Below, piece by piece: positions 11,598-20,156 of a stretch of DNA of 64,000 nucleotides. Source of the DNA: Rana temporaria (Eukaryota > Chordata > Amphibia > Anura > Ranidae). The stretch is from positions 302,291,865 through 302,355,864 of the forward strand of contig NC_053492.1 in the NCBI RefSeq assembly GCF_905171775.1, written 5' to 3'. The notes beneath the pieces were generated by a model that was not told the origin of the DNA, ran no database searches, and worked only from the letters and a program-made list of their open reading frames with translations. The position numbers and the translations under genes were made by a program. The stretch's first letter is position 1, and the number at the start of each line of letters is the position of its first letter.

Positions 11598-13020
11598 TAG
11601 GGTTGTCTGATACCGATACTGGTATCGGTATCGGTGCCGATACTAAGCATTTGCAAGAGTATCTGTACTCGTGCAAATGCCCCGATACCAAAAACCGATA
11701 CCTTCAGGCTCTGTACTTTCAGCTGTCAGCAGGAATTCCCTGCCAACAGCTGAAAAGTAAAGAAAAAATGCTGCCAATTACTGGTTGTTAAGGAACGGGG
11801 CCGACCGCTTCCTTAACAACCAATCACGTGTCCTTCTCTCCCCACCTCCTCCTCCCCTCTCACCAGCTATCACCAGGCTCGGGACCGCATGTCTGTGGAA
11901 ACTTCCTGCATAGGTAAGCAAGCCCAGCTCCCCCCATTCCACTGTCTTCTGCCGGGTGCAGCTCTCACATTCAGCTCTGCTCTGCTATTTCTGTCCAGTG
12001 AGCAGGAGTGAGTCCTGTGTGACCTCCGCACAGATCTAACTTTTCCCTGGCAGCTGCATGCTCTGCACACAGCGAGGCTTCTCCCCATGCCCTGTGTGTC
12101 CGTACTTAGCCTGGTGGAGCCCCCCCCTCTCCCCCCTCTCCAGCCTCGCCAGCAAGCAGAGGCACAGACACACGGCCAGCACCACTGCAACAGGTCAGTG
12201 TGTGATTAGATTAGATTCACTTTTCTTTGCCAGTCGTTTTGTTATTTAAAACTATATAATTAGAATTTGACACAGCAGCACAGCACATATATTGTATACT
12301 TATTTTTGGTGGGAAACATACACTGGGTGTTTGCACCAGCTGAATATGTTCAATCATGTTTATTTAAGTAGCAGCCATACATTTTGTTTTGTTTAATTTG
12401 AATAGAGAGCAGTAGCCAGGATTGTGACTCCCCTCCCCACTTTATCAGCCCTCCCTTTTTTTTCTCTCAGTTACCAGTCTGCCCAGCCACACTCTCCCAG
12501 TCTGCCCAGCCACACTCTCCCAGTCTGCCCAGCCACACTCTCCCAGTCTGCCCAGCCACACTCTCCCAGTCTGCCCATCTACACTCTCCCAGTCTGCCCA
12601 TCTACACTCTCCCAGTCTGCCCAGCCACACTCTCCCAGTCTGCCCAGCCACACTCTCCCAGTCTGCCCAGCCACACTCTCCCAGTCTGCCCAGCCACACT
12701 CTCCCAGTCTGCCCAGCCACACTCTCCCAGTCTGCCCTGCCACACTCTCCCAGTCTGCCCTGCCACACTCTCCCAGTCTGCCCTGCCACACTCTCCCAGT
12801 CTGCCCTGCCACACTCTCCCAGTCTGCCCTGCTACAGTCGACCAGTCACTCAGTCGACCAGTCAGTACATCTTCACCCCAGCCTCAGCCAACTCCCCCAA
12901 ACCACCCCTTTACCTTCTCTTCCTAGGTGATAGGTATCGGTAATCGGTATCGGCGAGTACTTAAAAAAAAGTATCGGTACTCGTACTCGGTGTCAAAAAA
13001 GTGGTATCGGGACAACCCTA
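11598..13020. mobile_element. hAT element with perfect 8-bp target duplication
   Basis: Termini are TAGGGTTGTC and GACAACCCTA. The 8-bp GTTTTGAG is duplicated at 11590-11597 and 13021-13028. Subterminal tracts of alternating GATACCGATAC / GTATCGGTATCGG follow both ends. No transposase frame is present. The interior carries a 23-bp minisatellite and CT-rich DNA. It is inserted in LINE D, so it is younger than that LINE. Confidence 0.93.
12475..12838. repeat. 23-bp minisatellite, about 16 units
   Basis: Near-identical units of CAGTCTGCCCAGCCACACTC plus TCC are repeated head to tail. Two variant blocks occur (GCCCATCTA and GCCCTGCCA instead of GCCCAGCCA). Because 23 is not a multiple of three, all frames stay open and give long artificial proteins on both strands. 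It lies inside the hAT element. Confidence 0.95.
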
Positions 13021-13282
13021 GTTTTGAGGGCATTTAGGATTTGATGGGATGTTTTAAAGAGATTGATATTAAGTTTCAAACTGCTTTGCTATTTCCTTAA
13101 TAGATGATTGTAGTGTGCCTTTTTATCGCTAATTTGGTGTATTGTGGAGGTGACTTTTTTATCCTGAACTGCTTTCGCACTTTTTTGCACTTTTGTTACC
13201 TTGTTCCTAGTAAATCTTATGTCGTAGAATGTATTGTCTTTTCGTTTTAATGCTTAGTTCTTCAACTAATGTTGCTCTAGCA

Positions 13283-13441
13283 CATGGGTGCTCAACCTGT
13301 GGCTCTCCAGCTGTTGCGGAACTACAATTCCCATGAGGCATTGCAAGCCTCTGACAGGTACAAGCATGTCTCCCAAAGGCTGAGGCATTATGGGAATTGT
13401 AGTTTTGCAACAGCTGGAGAGCCACAGGTTGAGCACCCATG
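13283..13441. mobile_element. Short hAT MITE, 159 bp, 8-bp target duplication
   Basis: The ends are CATGGGTGCTCAACCTGTGG and its complement. CTCTAGCA is duplicated at 13275-13282 and 13442-13449. The two halves are almost complementary over about 50 bases (CTCTCCAGCTGTTGC / GCAACAGCTGGAGAG), so it folds into a hairpin. It is inserted in LINE D coding sequence, and removing it restores the ORF2 frame. Confidence 0.93.
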
Positions 13442-14540
13442 CTCTAGCATTTGTTAGTTCTTCTAGTGTCGCAGCAACAATAGTACGTTTGTGTGTTGCT
13501 TCCAGTCTTTTTATACCATACCAGAAACTTTTTATACCATTCTGAATTCTTTAATATATGAAGGCATATAGAAATGTATTGTTCTTTAGACATTATGGCT
13601 ATATTGCCTCCTTTGTCAGAGCGTTTTATAACTTTTCCTTGCCTCCATTTTAAATCATCAAGGGCCTTCCTCTGAGCTTTAGTCAAATTATATTGGGATC
13701 CATCTTCATCAGGTAGGGACTTGGGGCCAGATCCACAAAGCAGATGCGCCGACTTAACTCGAGAAACGCGGCGTAAATGAAATTTGCGCCGCGCGTATTT
13801 TTGCGCCTGATCCTCAAAACGAGTTATGCCTGAAATCTACTTATTTCCGTCCTACCTAAAAAAATTACACCGGCGCTTCCCTTGAGCGCAAAATACGCTA
13901 GACACACCGCTGTTTTGATAGGCAAAGATGCAAACGAGGGAGATAAGGCGATCCACAAAATTAAGTGTGTACGGCGTAGATTACGCCCTGTGCACTTCTG
14001 TTAGTTTCATGGTGTAAAGTTACACTTTATAAAAGCAGCCCTAAATTTACACATGCCATGTAAATGTCAGCTAAAGCAACACCATTAAGGAAGAGCTGAG
14101 CACACACACTTGCAGGACAACAATCTGTATGCCAACATGCCAGGGGCATCCATGCGCATATCTATACTAGTGACTTTAGTAACCCAGGGTACCCCCTCTT
14201 CTGAGGGAACAGCAGTCAGGAGACGCCTCGCAGAATGCATCTTTGCACAGTAAACACACACATTAATTATGTCACAATGAGAATGCATGAATGCACACCA
14301 CTGTGGTCCCTAGCACAGACACATCACATGCAAATTTAATTGGATTAGATCCAAGTACCCCCCAATGGTACTTGGGAGCAGTAATGCCCCGCCACGGCTC
14401 CAATTATGTCACTGTGCATTCATACACCTTTCACACGGACCTGGGATTACACTTCTCCCTGGTCCTGGGGATCCCTACTCCACCAAAACTGAGGGTGACA
14501 CCCCTTATTTAATCAGGAATGCCACCCCCACATTCATACA

Positions 14541-16126
14541 TCATTCACACACATAAACCAAATCATAAATACAGTATAATAAAAAAAAAAAAAAAAAATC
14601 AAAAGTAACCCCAAAACTTAATCTCGGCAGCGGGAGCTTCGCCTGGGCCTGCCACGGGCACGGCCAACCAGGGGAGGCTCCTGGGGGGGGTGAAGCAGGG
14701 GAAGGAGGAGCCTCCCCTGGTGACTGTCCTGTTGCTGGCCTGCCCTCCAAGGCCACTGCTATCCTATTCAGGCACACAGTCATGGCAGCCGTATTGGCCT
14801 GGACAGCCCGGGTGTTGTCCTGCACAGCCTGGGTCAGGGCACACACCTCCTGGCCCACGCCTGTTGTGGCGGTCTGCAGCTCGCAAATGCAGGTTATGAC
14901 CGCCACAGTGTTTGTGGCCACATCACTGAGTGAGTCCTTCATTCTGCCCAGGCTGTGCTCCATCTGGTTCATTGTCTGTTTTATCTGAGCCAGATTGCGG
15001 ATCTGCCGGGCATTGTCCCTCTGCAGACTGCCCGGCAGACGCTCGGCCACCCCCCTGGTCTCATGGGTGGCCATCCTGGCTGGAGCTGAGTCTTGTGGCC
15101 CTGGAGGAGGGGAGAGAGAGACCCTTGTGCGTTGAGGCCTTTTGGGGGAGGAGTGGGAGGGGCTACCCCTGATGGTGGCCTGACTGCTGCCAGCCTCATG
15201 CCTAGTACACACGATAGGATTTATCCGCGAATACGGTCCTCCGGACCGTTTCCGCGGATAAATCCTCTGAGGATTTTGATCCGATGGAGTGTACACACCA
15301 TCGGATCGAAATCAGCGCCAAATTACCATCGCGATGACGTGTCGCGTGGTCGCCGCGATGATGACGCGGCAACGTGCGCGACGCTGTCATATAAGGAATT
15401 CCACGCATGCGTCGAATCATTACGATGCATGCAAGGGATGGGTTCGGACGGATCGATCCGGTGAGTCTGTACAGACCACCGGATCGATCCGCTGGAGCCG
15501 ATTCCAGCGGATAGATTTCTTGGGACTCCTCAGCAGCCTCTTGTCCTGGGGATGGTGCAGCAGCCTGGCCTGATGGGCCAGCAACCTCCTGGCCTGATGG
15601 GCCTGAAATCTCCTGGCCATCTGTGGAGGACACAAAACAATCACAGGTTTGAGGATCCACACACTTGGCACATCTTCCCTTCCCCCACCCACACATGCTA
15701 ATCACCAGATAGAAAACCCCAAAATGTACCTGTCCTCACAGGAACATCTGATTGATAGCCACGCAGGCCCACCACCTGCTGTGGGTGGAAACACCGGCCC
15801 ACTGCCCATTCCTCCTCACTCAGCCTGATGGGGCAGGCTGGGCCTCCTCCAGTGCCCGTGGCATGGGCATTGATCCTGGCCATCTTGTCACAGACCAGGC
15901 TCTTAAGATCGTTGATCTTCTTTTGTATGCCACTGGTGGTCCTCGTCTCCCCCCCCCCCGCCGCATTGATCTGATCCGTTATTTTTTGGATGATCGCCTT
16001 CCTTTGGGCTGGGGAGGTGTTCCGGCTCTCAGGGCCATGTAAATATCACCCATATTGGACGATGCCCCGAGCAAGTATTTGCTTCTCAATAGTAGAAAAA
16101 TTAAGCTTCCTACGCTTCGGTGCCAT
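14541..16126 (-). pseudogene. SANT/Myb-like (NAIF1-type) protein of Harbinger element, two exons, broken
   Basis: The start at 16126 (MAPKRRKLNFSTIEKQI) opens a helical DNA-binding domain of the Myb/SANT type that accompanies Harbinger transposases. It has the basic start, a GPESRN(T)SPAQRK helix, and a GIQKKINDLKSLV helix with tryptophan positions replaced. An in-frame TGA near residue 26 breaks it. Exon 1 ends at 15730. A 109-base intron (15621-15729) has a GT donor, a TCCTCCACAG acceptor and phase-consistent joining (RT|DGQEIS). Exon 2 has GPSGQ repeats, is interrupted by the MITE at 15200-15523, and continues with a coiled-coil-like region (RQIRNLAQIKQTMNQMEHSL) and a proline-rich end. 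In Harbinger systems such a protein binds transposon ends and helps import the nuclease. Here that role is inferred. Confidence 0.75.
15200..15523. mobile_element. Partial GTACACACGA-family MITE
   Basis: The left terminus CCTAGTACACACGATAGGAT is clear. The right terminus is missing and similarity stops near 15523. The CACGCATGCGTCG motif and the TCTGTACAGACCACCGGATC palindrome are shared with the copies at 16697 and 23727. It interrupts exon 2 of the SANT/Myb-like gene. Confidence 0.7.
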
Positions 16127-16696
16127 CACACCCACCACTCAGCACCAACAAAAAACAAGCAAACAAAAATACAAACACAACAAACAAACAAAAATACACA
16201 AACAACAAACAAACAAAAATCAAAAAACACAAGCAGACAGCTACTACAAATTCAAAAACAAACACGCAAAAAACAAACAGAAAATACACTCAGAAAAAAA
16301 ACAAACAGAAAATACACTTAGGAAAAAACAACTACAACTACACTCTACTATCTCACACACAACTCACCAACACACACCAACAAACGACAGAGCAGAAGCA
16401 ACTTGCTCTAGGAAGGGTAACACAGGGATATACTTTTGCAAGGGAAGTGTGTTTGTCTGGGGCTATTTATACACAGGGCGATCCTCAAACTAAGTACACT
16501 TGGCCTTTTTCCTATCTCACTGATTGCGCCGAGCAAAGTTCTGCACATGCCCAGTGAGGAGCAGATTTGTGCGCGCATGCGCAGTACGGCCGGACCTTCA
16601 TTTGCATGAGGTCACGGCTCATTACAATGAAGCACGCCCACTTCCTTCCCACTTGGAAAAACCCCGCCTTACGTCTCGGAATTTAAGTTACACTTG

Positions 16697-17186
16697 GGCC
16701 CCGTACACACGAGAGGATCTATCCGCTGGAATTGATCTGCGGATCAGTTCCAGCGGATAGATCCGCTGGTGTGTACAACCCAGCGGATCTGTTTCCGCGG
16801 ATTTTTATCCCCTGGGATGGATTTCAAGCGGATAAAAATTTGAAGACATGCTTTCAAATCTATCCGCTTGAATCCATCCCAACGGATTGATCCGCTGGTC
16901 TGTACAGACTCACTGGATCAATCCGTCCGAATGGATCCCCCGCATGCGTCGTAATGATTGGACGCATGCGTGGAATTCCTTATATGACCGCGTCGCGCAC
17001 ATCGCCGCGTCATCATCGCGGCGACGGCGCGACACGTCATCGCGATGGGATTTCGGCGCGGATTTCGATCCTATGGTGAGTACACTCCATCGGATCCAAA
17101 TCCGTGGAAATCCTCGAGAGGATTTATCCGCGGGAACGGTCCATTGGACCGTATCCGCGGATAAATCCTCTCGTGTGTACTAGGCC
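16697..17186. mobile_element. GTACACACGA-family Harbinger MITE, TTG duplication
   Basis: It begins GGCCCCGTACACACGAGAGG and ends CTCTCGTGTGTACTAGGCC, with TTG duplicated at 16694-16696 and 17187-17189. The interior is full of short inverted units (GGATAGATCCGC / GCGGATAGATCC, GACGCATGCG). No coding capacity. It lies inside the 13734-17311 element, so it is younger. Confidence 0.9.
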
Positions 17187-17702
17187 TTGCCCAATTTTGG
17201 ACGCAAATGCGCTGTGGATACGGCACTTACGACACAAAATTAGGGCGCTGTAACTTAAATGACATAAGTTTTGAGTAACTTAATTAGCGCCACTGTTTGT
17301 GGATCTGGCCCTTGATCTCTTGTATTGTTTGTTGGGCAAATGCCAAAATGTTACCATTTAAAGACAAGGAAGGGAAGTCCTTGGATTTTCATTTGAATTA
17401 ATTTAATAAGGGGAAGCTGGAAGGATTGGAAGCTGACTGTTCATTCATCTCCAACAGCTTCTCTATGTTTCATCTATCAATGTCACCCACAAACTCAGAG
17501 GTGTCACTTTCCTTTAGCAATTCAATTACATTTCAAAGACTTTTAAAGTCTCATCTCTTATAGTGGGACCACGCAAAGTCCTGAATCCAATCCTAGTACA
17601 TTTGTTTATTTTTCTGAATTATTTTCACTATTAGTTTCCCGGGAGTCTTTTAATGGTCTCGGATGCGTCAAAGTTTTTTGCAGGGTAGAATCCTAAGCCT
17701 AA

Positions 17703-17950
17703 GGCCCCGTACACACGACCGGATCTATCCGCTGGAACTGGTCCGACGGACCAGTTCCAGCGGACCGATCCGGTCGTGTGTAGGCCCGAGCGGACAATTG
17801 CCTGGCGGATTGGACAGTTTCCAGCGGACCAGAATTGGTTAGCATGCTAACCAATCTGTCCGCTGGAAATCTATCCGTTGGATGTGTTCGGTCGTCTGTA
17901 CAGACTCACTGGACAAGTCCGACCGACCGCCATCCCCCGCATGCGTCGTA
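17703..17950. mobile_element. Half of a GTACACACGA-family MITE
   Basis: The left end GGCCCCGTACACACGACCGG follows TAA. The interior has GACGGACCAGTTCCAGCGGA-like inverted units. The element stops at a GCATGCGTCG motif where a TA microsatellite begins, and no right end is present. The microsatellite may mark the break. Confidence 0.8.
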
Positions 17951-17963
17951 CTGTATATATACA

Positions 17964-18015
<52 letters not shown>
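17951..18015. repeat. (TA)n microsatellite
   Basis: An interrupted then perfect TA dinucleotide run, about 60 bases, at the truncated end of a MITE. Bases 18016-18155 beyond it hold nothing recognisable. Confidence 0.95.
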
Positions 18016-18017
<2 letters not shown>

Positions 18018-18163
18018 CATACTGTCACCAGTCCGTGTCCCTGATCACCACCACACCCACTATATTATATTGCTGTACTGCACTGGTAACAGTGTGATTA
18101 TTTATTATTTTTTTCTTCATTTTCCCCAAAATTGTGACAAAAAAATTACTAAACACCTTGGAC

Positions 18164-18332
18164 TAGGGTTGCCACCTCATCCCTTTAAAAAGGAACACAT
18201 CTGAATTACACAGGTTCTGTGACTGATTAAGGTGGTAATTAAACTCACTTGGTGCCTTATCTGCATAAATTAGCCTCAGAACCTGTGTAATTCAGATGTG
18301 TTCCTTTTTAAAGGGATGAGGTGGCAACCCTA
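18164..18332. mobile_element. hAT MITE, 169 bp, 8-bp target duplication
   Basis: The ends are TAGGGTTGCCACCTCATCCC and the exact complement. The inverted repeat continues with almost no mismatch for about 57 bases. CCTTGGAC is duplicated at 18156-18163 and 18333-18340. The near-perfect arms suggest a fairly recent insertion. Confidence 0.95.
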
Positions 18333-18340
18333 CCTTGGAC

Positions 18341-18966
18341 TGTCTACTTTCCAAAAGGGGGCCATTTATGGGATATCTGTACTGTCCAGGCATTTCCAGG
18401 CCTCAAGAAATGTCAGCACATCAGATTTGATCAATTTTCAGATATACTGTATATACCATAATTATTTGTGGACTCTATAACTTACCTACTGACTAAATAA
18501 AAATGTATGATTTGGGTTATTTTCACTAAATAAATGTAGCACAATATAGTTTAGCCTAAATCAAACCAAACTGATCACAAATGTATTTCTGGTTCATATA
18601 ATACAAATCAATTAGCCAAATTGTTTGTAAGTCAATACACTATATCAGTGTCCTTTTAATACATTTTACATATGTGGCAAGTGAGCAGGCTTTACAACCT
18701 CCAAGATGCACCCAGGAGTATAAAATCACTCATTGGATCCTTTTGACCTTTTATGAGACAAGGTTGATCATTATGCTGCACATGTGATAATCAGTGAGCC
18801 AACATCTAAGAAACTGGGACATTTCCAGATACTAGGCATAATAACTTAACGGTGTTTGACCCTTTTATTTAGAGGAGGCCAAACAGAAACCAAAAAGCAA
18901 TTTTGATACTGGAGCATAACTTAAAATTTCTAAAGCACAAGCAATATAATTTATTTCATTGTCACA
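18341..18966. other. No gene or element recognised
   Basis: A/T-rich sequence with only short open frames. I see no transposon ends. It may be old single-copy intergenic DNA. Confidence 0.4.
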
Positions 18967-18968
18967 TA

Positions 18969-20062
18969 CAGTGCCTTGAAAAAGTATTCATACCCCTGGA
19001 AATTTTCCAAATTTTACAACCAAAAACGTAAATGTATTTTATTGGATTTTATGTGATAGACATTTTTTATTATTGGATAAATATGTGAAAAGTGTGGCGT
19101 GCATTTGTATTCAGCCTCCCTGAGTTTGACATTGTAGAACCACCTTTCGCTGCAAACACAGCTGCAAGTTTTTTTGGGGATGTCTCTACCAGCTTTGCAC
19201 ATCTAGAGAGTGAGGCCTGGTACACACGACCGAGAATCTCGTCATAAATGAAACGTTGTTTTCCTTGACAAGTTTCTTGTCAGGCTTCTTGAGAATCTTG
19301 TCAAGCTTTCTTTGCATACACACTGTAAAGACAAAATCTTGTCGTTCTCAAACGGGGTGACGTACAACACGTACGACGGCACTATGAGTGAGAAACTTGT
19401 AAAGCGCAACACATGCGAACTGAATCGCCTCTGGGCGCTGTATCCATTTCATGGGTAAGGAACCCCTTGACCTCAGAAGAGATGGGTTTTAATCTTTCTC
19501 CTGATGGCCAAGTGGTCCGACTCCAGTCGGATGGTGGTTGGTAGTGCTATAAAGGGGAAGTTTGATTCCACTGGCGCCACCCTTGGGGCTGCTTTTAATA
19601 ATCTCATGTTACTGCGTGTTAAGTAAAAGTTTGGTGAGAGACGATTCGCACTTTTCAGTCGGTTACAGCGTGACAAATGAGCTATCTCCATTACGAACGC
19701 TACTTTTACCGAAGGTGCGCTCCCGTCTCATACTTTATTCTGAGCATGCGCGCGTTTCTAAGCATACACACAAATGTGTTTCTCGTCGTAAACCAGCCCG
19801 ATGAGAAACACGAGGAAATTGAGACTCCCGACGAGAAAAAAAGAGAACAAAATTTTCTCGTCGAGATCCACGACAGTTTTCTCGACGAAAAACATACACA
19901 TGACCGTTTTCCTCTGAAAAAAAGCTCTGCCAGCATTTTTCTTGATGGATTTTGTCGAGGAAAACGGTCATGTGTATGAGGCCTGACATTTTTGCCCATT
20001 CTTCTTTGCAAAATAGCTCAAGCTCTGTCAGATTGCACGGAGAGCGTCTGTGAACAGCAATC
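18969..20062 (-). mobile_element. Tc1/mariner remnant, one end and transposase tail
   Basis: It begins, after TA, with CAGTGCCTTGAAAAAGTATT, a typical Tc1-like terminus. Inside, read on the minus strand, is the 3' end of a Tc1-like transposase region (CNLTELELFCKEEWAKM at 20040-19990, continuing at 19210-19130 with a KVVLQ-like tail). The GTACACACGA MITE at 19214-19983 splits it, and the poly(T) at 20063 cuts it off. Only one terminus is present. Confidence 0.75.
19214..19983. mobile_element. GTACACACGA-family Harbinger MITE, TGA duplication
   Basis: Ends GGCCTGGTACACACGACCG and CGGTCATGTGTATGAGGCC, with TGA duplicated at 19211-19213 and 19984-19986. The interior is rich in GACGAGAA / TTCTCGTC inverted units. 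Two overlapping open frames of about 100 codons on both strands are repeat artefacts. It is inserted in the Tc1 remnant. Confidence 0.88.
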
Positions 20063-20089
20063 TTTTTTTTTTTTTCCATAAAGAATTTC

Positions 20090-20106
20090 ATTAAGAAAAA
20101 TCAAAA
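20090..20106. repeat. Left 17-bp target duplication of the PLE
   Basis: ATTAAGAAAAATCAAAA here is repeated exactly at 23698-23714. The two copies bracket the PLE precisely. Confidence 0.88.
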
Positions 20107-20156
20107 GACAAAAAGAGGGAAGCGCCTCTGAGTATGCTGCTTTTAATTTAAGACAT
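20107..20156. repeat. Inverted terminal segment of PLE G, left copy
   Basis: Fifty bases beginning GACAAAAAGAGGGAAGCGCC are the perfect reverse complement of 23316-23365. The right copy is internal, with 332 further bases of element following it. Confidence 0.93.

Larger units (their letters stand above)
10600..13507 (-). pseudogene. LINE D: L1/Tx1-like ORF2 fragment
   Basis: Minus-strand RT fragments run from right to left. The linker after the endonuclease (KRQYILRHKIY, then SDKKAHYNHL) lies at 13070-13470. The RT N-terminus APGPDNLPLKYYNK is at about 11450. The palm has [14 protein letters not shown] at about 10880 and [12 protein letters not shown] at about 10745. Coding similarity fades near 10600. 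The same block order is found in LINEs A and B. The piece is 5' truncated inside ORF2 and also lost its C-terminus. Stops and frameshifts are frequent, and two hAT elements interrupt it. Confidence 0.85.
13734..17311. mobile_element. PIF/Harbinger element carrying a SANT/Myb-like gene
   Basis: Ends are GGGCCAGATCCACAAAGC and TTTGTGGATCTGGCCC, flanked by TTG at 13731-13733 and 17312-17314, a 3-bp target duplication. The interior holds a minus-strand SANT/Myb-like gene (14541-16126). Two GTACACACGA-type MITEs (15200-15523 and 16697-17186) were inserted later. The region 16139-16330 before the gene start is A/C-rich low complexity. I found no DDE nuclease frame, so the element has only the accessory DNA-binding protein. 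Without the nested MITEs it would be about 2.8 kb. Confidence 0.85.
13508..17699 (-). pseudogene. Penelope-like element, N-terminal part, split by Harbinger element
   Basis: Minus-strand PLE sequence occurs in two pieces, 17699-17312 and 13733-13508. The second reads KWRQGKVIKRSDKGGNIAI, then MSKEQYISI and LKNSEWYKKF, which is the PLE block preceding the RT fingers. The first piece has weak N-terminal similarity (GNILAFAQQTIQEI). The 13734-17311 element separates them. The PLE ends where LINE D begins, near 13508, so palm and endonuclease are missing. Confidence 0.75.

Noticed and set aside
12475..12838. CRISPR-like regular array
   Set aside because: Units are directly adjacent with no unique spacers, in eukaryotic DNA inside a hAT element.
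12424..12930. Long overlapping open frames on both strands (up to 168 codons) of Pro/Ser/His or Gly/Trp repeats
   Set aside because: They are translations of the 23-bp minisatellite, whose length keeps all frames open.
14690..15172. Plus-strand frames opposite the SANT/Myb-like gene
   Set aside because: They are shadows of the minus-strand exon 2, which has the coiled-coil and proline-rich features expected of the family.
16055..16557. Lys/Gln/Asn-rich plus-strand frames of 88-167 codons
   Set aside because: They come from an A/C-rich low-complexity stretch antisense to the start of the SANT/Myb-like gene.
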